DNA of 64,000 bases. It comes from JAQVEM01 sp964603595 (GTDB taxonomy: Bacteria > Actinomycetota > Humimicrobiia > Humimicrobiales > Humimicrobiaceae). Each line of letters begins with the position of its first letter. Positions within the stretch are counted from its first letter, which is position 1. The translations under genes and the position numbers were made by a program. The stretch is from the NCBI GenBank assembly GCA_964603595.1, contig CAZRVN010000001.1, forward strand, positions 124,001-188,000. The letters are read 5' to 3'. The notes under the pieces are model-generated. The model worked only from the letters and a program-made list of their open reading frames with translations, ran no database searches and had not been told where the DNA came from. Below are positions 26,418 through 35,109 of this stretch, piece after piece.

Positions 26418-27482
26418 ATGAAAAAAGTAATTAAAGCAGGAATTATAGGCGGCTCGGGATTTACAGGGCTGGAAATGATTAAAATATTAAGTAGTCATAA
26501 ATATGTGGAATTGAGTTTTGCAACATCAAGAGCATATAAGAATATGAATATAAGTGAAATATTCCCATCATATTATGACATCAGGAGCACAAAAATTGCA
26601 TTTATTGAGAAGCCAATGGAGGAGAATCTTAAGGAGATTGATATATTATTCCTTTGTCTTCCTCCATATAAATCAATGGAATACTTAAAAAATATTCCGG
26701 AAAATTATGATTTTAAGGTTATAGATGTTGGTTCTGATTTCAGGCTGAAAAACCCTGATGATTACAGGTACTGGTATGGGGCCGACCATTTAATGAAAGA
26801 TAAGCTTTCTGAATTTGTTTACGGTCTTCCAGAAATAAATAAAGGAGATATAAAAAAAAGCAATTACATAACAAATCCTGGCTGTTATCCTACAGCAGTC
26901 TTATTGAGCATTGCTCCTGTTATAAAAGGAGATATTGATATAGAAAATATATATATAGATTCAAAGTCAGGGGTTACAGGCGCCGGGAGGAAACTTTCGG
27001 ATAAGTATCTTTTTACCAATATTGAAAATAATTTTTATGCTTATTCTGCTACAGGGCACAGGCATACTGGCGAAATAGAACAGGAGATGGAAAATATATC
27101 AGGTAAAAAGTTTAAGGTTACCTTTACACCGCATCTGCTGCCTTTAAACAGGGGTATCTTTACATCGATTTACTGCAATATTAAAAAAGCATCGGAAGAA
27201 AGCGATATGGAAGGGAAGATATACAGTTTATTTGAAGATTTCTGCAGGGAACTTCCTTTTGTTAAATTTGTGGGTACAGATATACCGCAACTTAAAGATG
27301 TAATAGGGACTAATATGTGTCTTGTTGGCTATAGTTTTGACAAAAGGACAGAAACCCTTAAAATTTTCAGCGTTATAGATAACCTTATAAAAGGAGCTGC
27401 AGGGCAGGCTGTCCAGAATATGAATATAATGATGGGTTTTAAAGAAGAAGAAGGATTAAATTTTAATGGATTATTTTCTTAG
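26418..27482 (+). CDS. argC: N-acetyl-gamma-glutamyl-phosphate reductase
   Basis: A 354-residue enzyme for the third step of arginine synthesis, the NADPH reduction of N-acetylglutamyl phosphate. It shows the nucleotide-binding start AGIIGGSGFTGLEMIKIL, the catalytic Cys in TNPGCYPTAVLL, and the substrate-site stretches SGVTGAGRKL and TGHRHTGEIEQE. I start it at ATG 26418 behind GGAGG (26408-26412). An upstream in-frame ATG at 26364 would lie inside the promoter and is rejected. First gene of argCJBDFRGH. Confidence 0.96.
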   Translation: MKKVIKAGIIGGSGFTGLEMIKILSSHKYVELSFATSRAYKNMNISEIFPSYYDIRSTKIAFIEKPMEENLKEIDILFLCLPPYKSMEYLKNIPENYDFKVIDVGSDFRLKNPDDYRYWYGADHLMKDKLSEFVYGLPEINKGDIKKSNYITNPGCYPTAVLLSIAPVIKGDIDIENIYIDSKSGVTGAGRKLSDKYLFTNIENNFYAYSATGHRHTGEIEQEMENISGKKFKVTFTPHLLPLNRGIFTSIYCNIKKASEESDMEGKIYSLFEDFCRELPFVKFVGTDIPQLKDVIGTNMCLVGYSFDKRTETLKIFSVIDNLIKGAAGQAVQNMNIMMGFKEEEGLNFNGLFS

Positions 27483-27507
27483 TTAATGAAGGGATATATA
27501 AAAGAAT

Positions 27508-28752
27508 ATGGCTTTAAAAAATAAAATAAAAAATAAAAGTTTTAATATAATAAAAAAAGGTACCATAACAACTGTACCGGGTTTTTATGCTTCCGGATGC
27601 CACTGTGGCATTAAGAAGTCAAGGAAACCTGATGTTTGCGTTATACACGCTCCTGAGGGTGGAATATGCAGTGGTATTTTTACTACCAATAATTTTCTTG
27701 CTGCACCGGTTATTATTACTAAAGAAAAAATCAAAAAAGCTGGAAATTTAAAAGCAGTTGTTGTAAATAGCGGGATTGCTAATTCCTGTACAGGGAAACA
27801 GGGATACATTAATGCAAAAAAAACAATCGATATTGCCTCTAAATATTTGAAGATAAGTAATGAGGAAATTGCTGTTGCTTCAACAGGAGTAATTGGAAAA
27901 CAGCTTCCTATGGATAAAATTGAAGATGGAGTAAAAAAGTGTTCCGAATTATTAAGCCCTGAGGGAGGGCACAATGCAGCAGAAGCTATAATTACCACTG
28001 ATTCAACAACTAAGGAAATAGCAGTAAGTATTAAAGCTGAAAATGGCAGGGAAATAATAATAGGAGGTATTGCAAAGGGCTCAGGAATGATAAAGCCAGG
28101 AATGGCTACACTGCTGGTTTTTATAACTACCAGTGCAGGTATTTCAAAAAACCTGCTTGATAAAATTCTCCATAAAGAAGCGGAATCAAGTTTTAATAGT
28201 ATAACTATTGATGGATGCCAGAGTACAAATGATATGGTAGTGGTAATGACTAATTCAAAGAGTGGTATTTATATTGAGAATAAAGATAGCAAATATTATA
28301 AGGAATTTAAGGATGCCTTTTCTTTTGTAATGAAAGACCTGGCAGAAAAAATAATTATGGATGGGGAAGGTGCAACTAAATTTATAAAAATAAAGGTTTT
28401 GGGTGCAAAAGATAAAACAAGTGCGAGGAAGTTAGCGCTAAAAGTGGCAGACTCTAATCTTTTTAAGACTGCTATGTTCGGGCAGGACCTTAACTGGGGG
28501 AGGATAAATGCGGCACTTGGGTCAGCAGGATGTGATTTTGATCCGGAAAAAGTAGATATATATATGGAAGATATTTTAATTGTAAAGAATGGTATAGGAG
28601 TAGATTTCAATAGAGATAAAACTAAAAAGATTATGAAAGGAAGAAAAGTAGGGTTTACTGTCGAAATGAATCAGGGGAAAGAAGAATTTGAAGTTTTAAC
28701 GACAGATCTTTCATTTGATTATATAAAAATAAATGCTTTATATAAAACATAG
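27508..28752 (+). CDS. argJ: Glutamate N-acetyltransferase / ornithine acetyltransferase
   Basis: A 414-residue self-cleaving acetyltransferase that moves the acetyl group from N-acetylornithine back to glutamate. The autocleavage site is the Ala-Thr bond in KPGMATLLVFITT, with Thr as the new N-terminal nucleophile, giving alpha and beta chains. Other family stretches: VNSGIANSCTG, VASTGVIG, SITIDGCQSTNDM, QDLNWGRINAALG. With ArgJ present and no argA or argE in the operon, arginine synthesis uses the cyclic acetyl pathway. Whether it also uses acetyl-CoA (bifunctional) cannot be read from sequence. Confidence 0.96.
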   Translation: MALKNKIKNKSFNIIKKGTITTVPGFYASGCHCGIKKSRKPDVCVIHAPEGGICSGIFTTNNFLAAPVIITKEKIKKAGNLKAVVVNSGIANSCTGKQGYINAKKTIDIASKYLKISNEEIAVASTGVIGKQLPMDKIEDGVKKCSELLSPEGGHNAAEAIITTDSTTKEIAVSIKAENGREIIIGGIAKGSGMIKPGMATLLVFITTSAGISKNLLDKILHKEAESSFNSITIDGCQSTNDMVVVMTNSKSGIYIENKDSKYYKEFKDAFSFVMKDLAEKIIMDGEGATKFIKIKVLGAKDKTSARKLALKVADSNLFKTAMFGQDLNWGRINAALGSAGCDFDPEKVDIYMEDILIVKNGIGVDFNRDKTKKIMKGRKVGFTVEMNQGKEEFEVLTTDLSFDYIKINALYKT

Positions 28753-28803
28753 ATAGAAATAATAAAAATTTTAAAAATGGGAGTTTAGGAGAAGGTAAGG
28801 GAG

Positions 28804-29745
28804 ATGGAAGTTAATGAAGATAATAATTTAAAGGAAGAAAAAATAAAAGAAAATGAGACCTATACCGGAAAAGTAGAAGTACTGTTGGAGTCTTTACCCT
28901 ATATAAAAGAATATTTTAATAAAGTTGTGGTGGTAAAGATAGGCGGTAGCATGATGGAGAGCGACGCCATACTGGAAAGCGTTCTTAATGATTTAATCCT
29001 TATGAAGTATGTAGGGATTAAGGTAGTGTTAGTGCATGGTGGAGGTAAACAGATTAGCATGATGTCAGAGGAGAGGGGAATAAAACCTGAATTTATAGAC
29101 GGATTGAGGATAACAGATAAAGATTCTATAGAAATTGTAAAAATGGTTCTTATAGGAGATATAAATACAAAGATAGTATCTTTTCTAAACAAGCATGGAA
29201 AAATAGCTCTGGGAGTATCTGGTAACGATGCAGGTTTTATAAAATGCAGCAAGAAAAAATATAAAAAAGATGGCAGGGATATAGATCTCGGTTTTGTAGG
29301 AGAAATAGAGAGCATAAATTCAGATTTTTTAAAAAATATTCTGGATGATGATTACATGCCTGTTATTGCTACACTCGGGTCTGATAATAAGGGCAATGTT
29401 TATAATATTAATGCAGATACATGCGCTGCTGAAATTGCAGTTTCTCTTAATGCAAAAAAGATGATACTTCTTACCGATGTAGATGGGATAATGAATGATA
29501 GTAAAAAGGAAAAGAATTTAATATCAAAATTAAATATAGATGAGTGTAGCAGGTTGATAAAGACAAAAAAAATAAGCTCGGGGATGATCCCAAAGGTAAA
29601 AGCATGTATAAATGCACTGGAAAATGGTGCAGAAAGGACACATATACTTAATGGAGTTAAGAAGCATTCCATACTTTTGGAGATTTTTACTAATAAGGGT
29701 ATTGGTACTATGATAACCGGTAAAGATAAAGGGGAGCTAAAATGA
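28804..29745 (+). CDS. argB: Acetylglutamate kinase
   Basis: A 313-residue amino-acid kinase that phosphorylates N-acetylglutamate, usually the feedback-controlled step. The core is VVVKIGGSMMESD, VLVHGGGKQISMM, LTDVDGIMND and SSGMIPKVKACINALENGA. The first 40 or so residues are an acidic extension; an N-terminal helix in this position is the mark of hexameric, arginine-inhibited kinases, so feedback inhibition is plausible. It overlaps argD by 4 bp. Confidence 0.95.
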   Translation: MEVNEDNNLKEEKIKENETYTGKVEVLLESLPYIKEYFNKVVVVKIGGSMMESDAILESVLNDLILMKYVGIKVVLVHGGGKQISMMSEERGIKPEFIDGLRITDKDSIEIVKMVLIGDINTKIVSFLNKHGKIALGVSGNDAGFIKCSKKKYKKDGRDIDLGFVGEIESINSDFLKNILDDDYMPVIATLGSDNKGNVYNINADTCAAEIAVSLNAKKMILLTDVDGIMNDSKKEKNLISKLNIDECSRLIKTKKISSGMIPKVKACINALENGAERTHILNGVKKHSILLEIFTNKGIGTMITGKDKGELK

Positions 29746-30947
29746 TTGTTAATAAGAATAAAGAAATATTTGATATTGGAAGTAAATATTTAATGCCGAC
29801 ATACAAGAGGTCACCGGTGGTATTTGAAAAAGCTAAAATGCAGTACCTCTGGGATGTGGAAGGAAATAAATACCTTGACTTTATAGCCGGGTACGGGTGT
29901 CTGAATGTAGGACATTCTAATAAATTTGTAGTTGGCGCATTAAAAAATCAGGTTGGTAAATTAATCCAGTCTTCAAATATTTATTATAATAAGCCCCAGG
30001 TTATGCTGGCTAAAAAATTATGCGAAGTTTCTGGGTTTGGAGAAAAGGTTTTTTTTGCAAATAGCGGTACCGAATCAATTGAAGGGGCTATAAAGCTGGT
30101 AAGGAAATATTCTACGGATAACTATAACCAGGATAGATATGAAATAATTACTTTTAAGAGGTCCTTTCATGGAAGGACGCTGGGAGCTCTTGCTGCTACT
30201 GCTCAAATAAAGAAACAAAAATTATATGAACCGTTGCTTCAGGGTTTTAAATATGCAGAGCTTAATGATATTGAGTCAGTAAAAAAATTAATAAATGAGA
30301 ATACATGTGCAATCATGCTGGAGCCGGTGCAGGGTGAAGGAGGAATTTTTCCTGCAGATAAAGGATTTTTAGTAGATTTGAGGAATATATGCAGTGAAAA
30401 AAATATACTTCTTATTTTAGACGAAATACAGACAGGTTTCGGAAGGACAGGAAAAATGTTTGCATACCAGAATTATAGTATTTATCCCGATATACTTGTG
30501 GTTGCAAAAAGCCTGGGAGGCGGTATGCCTATAGGAGCAATAATTTCCAAGGGAAATATAACAGAAAGTTTTGGGCCAGGAACTCATGGATCAACATTTG
30601 GTGGTAATGCTGCATCATGTGTAGCAGGTATGGCAGTAATTAATTATATTCTTGATAATAAACTGGCAGATAAAGCAGCTAAATTGGGCAGATATTTTAT
30701 GGGGAAATTAATGAAAATAAAGGATAAATATTCAGTTGTTAAAGAAGTAAGAGGAATGGGGCTTATGGTTGGAATGGAATTTAACGAGCTGGTTGCAGAA
30801 AAAATAACACTCGATGCCCTTAATGATAAACTGGTAATTAACAAAGTTTCAGATAGCACTTTAAGGTTTCTTCCTCCGCTGATAATATCAAAAAAGAATA
30901 TAGATATACTTTTAAAGTGGCTGGATGGAAAAATAAGGGAGATTTAG
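29742..30947 (+). CDS. argD: Acetylornithine aminotransferase
   Basis: A 401-residue class III PLP aminotransferase. Visible motifs: ANSGTESIEGAIKLVRKY, the HGRTLGALAATAQ segment, EPVQGEGG, LILDEIQTGFGRTG and the PLP lysine in VVAKSLGGGMPIGA. It converts N-acetylglutamate semialdehyde to N-acetylornithine. The 4-bp overlap with argB and 1-bp gap to argF indicate tight translational coupling. Confidence 0.95.
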   Translation: MIVNKNKEIFDIGSKYLMPTYKRSPVVFEKAKMQYLWDVEGNKYLDFIAGYGCLNVGHSNKFVVGALKNQVGKLIQSSNIYYNKPQVMLAKKLCEVSGFGEKVFFANSGTESIEGAIKLVRKYSTDNYNQDRYEIITFKRSFHGRTLGALAATAQIKKQKLYEPLLQGFKYAELNDIESVKKLINENTCAIMLEPVQGEGGIFPADKGFLVDLRNICSEKNILLILDEIQTGFGRTGKMFAYQNYSIYPDILVVAKSLGGGMPIGAIISKGNITESFGPGTHGSTFGGNAASCVAGMAVINYILDNKLADKAAKLGRYFMGKLMKIKDKYSVVKEVRGMGLMVGMEFNELVAEKITLDALNDKLVINKVSDSTLRFLPPLIISKKNIDILLKWLDGKIREI

Positions 30948-30948
30948 G

Positions 30949-31857
30949 ATGAAAAAAGATTTTTTAACTTTAAAGGATTATTCAAAGGATGAGATTGAAT
31001 ATATACTTAATCTTTCAGAGAAGATTAAAAAAGAAAAAAATAAATACAGTATTATCCTTAAAGGAAGGAGCATAGCACTTCTTTTTGACAAGCATTCCAC
31101 AAGGACAAGATTATCTTTTGAAGTAGGTATAAATCAACTTGGAGGAAATTCTTTGATTATTGATTCAAAAACTTTGCAAATAGGCCGTGGAGAATCATAT
31201 GAGGATACAGCAAAAATATTTTCTTTATATGTAGATGGGGTAATTATAAGAACATTCAGGCAGGAAACCCTAGAAATTTTTGCAAAGTACGGGAATATAC
31301 CGGTTATAAATGGACTGACTGATACCTACCATCCATGTCAGGTATTAGCTGATATGTTAACCCTTAAGGGTATGGGATTATTAAATAAAGGGCTAAAGTT
31401 TGTATACATTGGAGATAGTAATAACGTTACCAGCAGTCTTATTATAGGGTTTTCAAAAATCGGTATTGATATAAATATTGCATGTCCTGAAAAATATGCC
31501 CCTTCAGGGGAAGTAATTGATTATGCCAAAAAACAGAATGGAGGCAGCAATATTAATATAATACATGACCCTGTCAAAGCAGTTAAAGATGCTGATGTTA
31601 TCTATACAGATGTGTGGCTGAGCATGGGTCAGAAAGTTGATGAAAAAAAGCTTGATGAACTTAAAAAATATCAGGTTAATTCTGACCTATTAAAATATTC
31701 AAAAAAGGAAGTAAAGATAATGCACTGCCTGCCAGCTCATATTGGACAGGAAATTTCATCCGGAGTTCTTTATGGGAAAAATTCGATTGTACTGGAACAG
31801 GCATGCAACAGGCTACATGCACAGAAGGGACTTATGGCGTATTTATACGAAAGTTAA
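30949..31857 (+). CDS. argF: Ornithine carbamoyltransferase
   Basis: A 302-residue transferase making citrulline from ornithine and carbamoyl phosphate. The carbamoyl-phosphate motif reads HSTRTRLSFE, the second signature HPCQVLADMLT, and the ornithine loop MHCLPAHIG (the anabolic form). The length and motifs are standard. No carbamoyl-phosphate synthetase genes are in the window, so its cosubstrate comes from elsewhere. Confidence 0.96.
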   Translation: MKKDFLTLKDYSKDEIEYILNLSEKIKKEKNKYSIILKGRSIALLFDKHSTRTRLSFEVGINQLGGNSLIIDSKTLQIGRGESYEDTAKIFSLYVDGVIIRTFRQETLEIFAKYGNIPVINGLTDTYHPCQVLADMLTLKGMGLLNKGLKFVYIGDSNNVTSSLIIGFSKIGIDINIACPEKYAPSGEVIDYAKKQNGGSNINIIHDPVKAVKDADVIYTDVWLSMGQKVDEKKLDELKKYQVNSDLLKYSKKEVKIMHCLPAHIGQEISSGVLYGKNSIVLEQACNRLHAQKGLMAYLYES

Positions 31858-31894
31858 AATATATATTAATAAAGATTGCAGGTAAAATAATAAA

Positions 31895-32353
31895 ATGAAT
31901 AGATCTAAAAGACTTAATTTAATAGAAGAGATAATAAGTTCAAAAAAAATTTCTTCACAGGAGGAATTATTAAATGAACTTATTAAAAAGGGTTATAATA
32001 TAACACAATCAACTATCTCAAGAGATTTGAATTATTTAAGAGTGTCAAAAGTTAGAAACTACCTCAACGATGAATATTATACTATTAATAGAAGCTCATT
32101 TGAGGGTAAATTCATAGACCCTGAAAAATTCAAATCAAAGTTTAAGGAAAGTGTTGTATCTGTTAAAAGAGCTGGTAACATAATTGTAGTAAAAACTTTT
32201 GCAGGTGAGGCCCAGGGTGCAGCTGCAATAATTGATGGCATGAATTTTGTAGAAATTTTAGGAACAGTAGCAGGTGATGATACAGTAATTTGTATTATTG
32301 ACGGGTCAGGTAATGCAGAAAAGATACTTAATTTGATGCAGGAGCAGTTTTAA
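31895..32353 (+). CDS. argR: Arginine repressor
   Basis: A 152-residue ArgR/AhrC protein. The N-terminal winged helix (1-70) ends in the recognition helix QSTISRDLNYLRVSKV. The C-terminal hexamerisation and arginine-binding domain contains AQGAAAIIDGMNF and the hallmark GTVAGDDTVICI. It probably binds the inverted repeat at 26363-26399 in front of argC, forming an autoregulated loop. Its place between argF and argG is the actinobacterial order. Confidence 0.96.
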   Translation: MNRSKRLNLIEEIISSKKISSQEELLNELIKKGYNITQSTISRDLNYLRVSKVRNYLNDEYYTINRSSFEGKFIDPEKFKSKFKESVVSVKRAGNIIVVKTFAGEAQGAAAIIDGMNFVEILGTVAGDDTVICIIDGSGNAEKILNLMQEQF

Positions 32354-32415
32354 AGAAAGTACCTTTTAAAAAGCTTCAAAGCCTGGCTTTAATAATTTTA
32401 AAAGAAAGGAAAAAA

Positions 32416-33615
32416 ATGAAAGATAAAGTAGTTCTGGCATATTCAGGTGGCCTTGATACTTCAATTTCAATTAAATGGATAAAAGACAGGTATAAAATGG
32501 ATGTAATAGCAGCGTTGATAGACTGCGGCCAGCCGGGTGATCTAAAAAAAGCTTACCAGAGGGCGCTTGATATTGGAGCATGTAAATCTATAATTATAGA
32601 TGCAAAAAAAGAATTTATAGATAATTATATTTTTCCTTCAATAAAAGCAAATCTAAAATACGAAAAAAAATACCCTCTGGCTACTGCACTGGCAAGACCT
32701 TTAATAGTAGAAAAATTGGTGGATACAGCAAAAAAGGAGGGAGCAAAAGCTGTTGCTCACGGTTGTACCGCAAAAGGGAATGACCAGGTTCGTTTTGATG
32801 TGGGTATCAGAAGTCTGGCACCGGATTTAAAGATAATAGCTCCTCTAAGGGAGTGGGGATTATCAAGAGAAGAAGCAATTAAATATGCAGTAGAAAGCAA
32901 TATTAAAATACAGGTAACAAAAAAAACCCCCTATAGTATTGATGAGAATTTATGGGGGAGAAGTATAGAATGCGGTGTGCTTGAAGACCCACGGAAGGAG
33001 CCGCCGGAAAGTATTTATCAATGGACAAAAATTACCGGTGATAAAGATAAGTCAGAATATCTAGAAATAGGATTTTTTAAAGGAGTACCTGTATCACTTA
33101 ATGGTAAAAATATATCTGCTTATGAAATTATTAAAAAAATTAATAAAATAGCGGGCTCTTACGGTATTGGAAGAATTGATATGATTGAAAATAGGCTGAT
33201 TGGGATAAAGTCAAGGGAAATATACGAATCCCCTGCAGCTGAGGTTATAATTGAAGCACACAGGCAACTGGAGTCGTTAATACTTGACAGGGAACTTGTT
33301 CATTATAAATATTTTCTGGAGGAAAAATTATCAGAACTTGTATATTATGGATACTGGCATACTCCTCTGAGAAAATGCATAGATTCTTTTATGGAAGAGA
33401 GCCAGAAATTTGTAACAGGAACAGTAAAGATTAAAATCGGGTATAAAAATTTTAGTGTTGTTGGAAGAAAATCAAAATTTTCTCTATATGACATTAATCT
33501 TGCAACTTATGATAAAGGAGACAGTTTTGATCGCAAACATTCGGAAAGTTTTATCAGGTTATGGGGATACCCTTATGAAATTTTAAGCAAAAAAAGGGGA
33601 ATTGATGGAAAATAA
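32416..33615 (+). CDS. argG: Argininosuccinate synthase
   Basis: A 399-residue ligase joining citrulline and aspartate with ATP. The pyrophosphatase-type P-loop is VLAYSGGLDTSISIKWI. Further landmarks are AVAHGCTAKGNDQVRFDVG, the tract APLREWGLSREEAI, and DENLWGRSIECGVLEDP. Ribosome site AAAGAAAGG lies before the ATG. It overlaps argH by 11 bp. Confidence 0.96.
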   Translation: MKDKVVLAYSGGLDTSISIKWIKDRYKMDVIAALIDCGQPGDLKKAYQRALDIGACKSIIIDAKKEFIDNYIFPSIKANLKYEKKYPLATALARPLIVEKLVDTAKKEGAKAVAHGCTAKGNDQVRFDVGIRSLAPDLKIIAPLREWGLSREEAIKYAVESNIKIQVTKKTPYSIDENLWGRSIECGVLEDPRKEPPESIYQWTKITGDKDKSEYLEIGFFKGVPVSLNGKNISAYEIIKKINKIAGSYGIGRIDMIENRLIGIKSREIYESPAAEVIIEAHRQLESLILDRELVHYKYFLEEKLSELVYYGYWHTPLRKCIDSFMEESQKFVTGTVKIKIGYKNFSVVGRKSKFSLYDINLATYDKGDSFDRKHSESFIRLWGYPYEILSKKRGIDGK

Positions 33616-35056
33616 GATATGGAAGGGAAGGATAAAAAAGAATACGGATAAAGAAGTAGAAAATTTTACTTCTTCAATAGAATCAGATATCAGTCTTTAT
33701 GGTTATGATATAAAAGGAACAGCTGCTTATTCAGCAGGACTTTATAAAATTGGGATAATTACAAAAGATGAGCTGGAAAAAATATTTTATGGCCTGAAAA
33801 AAATTAAGCTGGATATAGAAGAAGGAAAGGACATTGATATATACGAGTATGAGGATATTCACAGTCTGGTTGAGAATGAACTTGGTAAAATAATAGGTGA
33901 TGCCGCTATGAAAATTCATACTGGAAGGAGCAGGAATGACCAGGTAGTCCTGGATGAAAAATTATTTTTAAAAGATATTATACCAGCTGTCCTAAGCGAT
34001 TTATTAATTATGCAGGATAATATTATGAAAAAAGCACAAGATACAATAGATGTAATTATTCCTGCCTATACGCACCTGCAAAAAGCGCAGCCGGTACTTT
34101 TTTCACATTATCTTATGTCTTATTTTTATAAGTTTGACAGGGATACTGAGAATCTTTTTTATAACTTTGAAACATCTGATTCCCTGCCGGTAGGAGCTGC
34201 TGCCTGTACAGGGAGTGGATACGAACTGGACATTAAAATACTAAAAGAAATTCTTAAATTCAAAAACATTGATGAAAACAGCATGGACACAGTGGGAAGC
34301 AGGGATTTTATTATAGATTTTGTATTTACGTGCAGTAAAATAATGCTACACCTCAGCAGGTTGTGCGAGGATTTAATAATATACAACAGCAATGAATTTT
34401 CATTGATTGATATAGATGAATCATTCTGCACCGGAAGCAGTATCATGCCTCAGAAAAAAAATCCTGATGTTCTGGAATTAATAAGGGGTAAAAGCTCTCT
34501 AGTTATGGGAAATCTCATGCAATTGTTAATGATATTTAAAGGTCTACCGTCAACTTATAACCGCGATCTTCAGGAGGATAAAAAGATTTTATTCAGCGTG
34601 TACGAAGAAACAATATCCAGTGTAAATGTATTTTCAAGGTTAATTAAGAAAATAAAACTTAATAAGCTAAAAATAGAGAATTCGTTGAAAGAGGGATTTA
34701 TGGAAGCTACCGATATAGCAGATTACCTTGTAAAGAAAGGTGAAAGTTTCAGGAAAGCTCATAATATTACAGGCAGCATAATAAGTTACTGTATAAATAA
34801 AAAAATATCTTTCAAGGATTTAAAACTAAAAGAGCTTAAAAAATATTCGTCCCATTTTGATAGTGATATCTATGATTATACAAATATTAACTCCTGTATA
34901 TCCCATAAAAAGGTTGATTGCGGCACTGAAAAGGGGAGGGTAGTTTCGAGCATCAGTTCTGCAAAGAAAAAGGTAAGCAGTAATCAGCAAAAACTAAAGG
35001 ACCTTAAAAAAAGGATACCTTCCATTGATAGTATATTTAGTTATATCGCAAAATAG
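33605..35056 (+). CDS. argH: Argininosuccinate lyase
   Basis: A 483-residue fumarase-superfamily enzyme releasing arginine and fumarate, the last step of the pathway. Family motifs: IHTGRSRNDQVVLDEKLF, YTHLQKAQPVLFSHYLMSY and the flexible signature loop with catalytic Ser, GSSIMPQKKNPDVLELIRG. I take ATG 33605; a TTG one codon upstream is possible. The gene closes the operon, and the next gene is 53 bp away. Confidence 0.96.
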   Translation: MENKIWKGRIKKNTDKEVENFTSSIESDISLYGYDIKGTAAYSAGLYKIGIITKDELEKIFYGLKKIKLDIEEGKDIDIYEYEDIHSLVENELGKIIGDAAMKIHTGRSRNDQVVLDEKLFLKDIIPAVLSDLLIMQDNIMKKAQDTIDVIIPAYTHLQKAQPVLFSHYLMSYFYKFDRDTENLFYNFETSDSLPVGAAACTGSGYELDIKILKEILKFKNIDENSMDTVGSRDFIIDFVFTCSKIMLHLSRLCEDLIIYNSNEFSLIDIDESFCTGSSIMPQKKNPDVLELIRGKSSLVMGNLMQLLMIFKGLPSTYNRDLQEDKKILFSVYEETISSVNVFSRLIKKIKLNKLKIENSLKEGFMEATDIADYLVKKGESFRKAHNITGSIISYCINKKISFKDLKLKELKKYSSHFDSDIYDYTNINSCISHKKVDCGTEKGRVVSSISSAKKKVSSNQQKLKDLKKRIPSIDSIFSYIAK

Positions 35057-35109
35057 CATTTATATTATTATAATCCAAAAATTAACTGCTATATCTTAGA
35101 TTGTTTTAA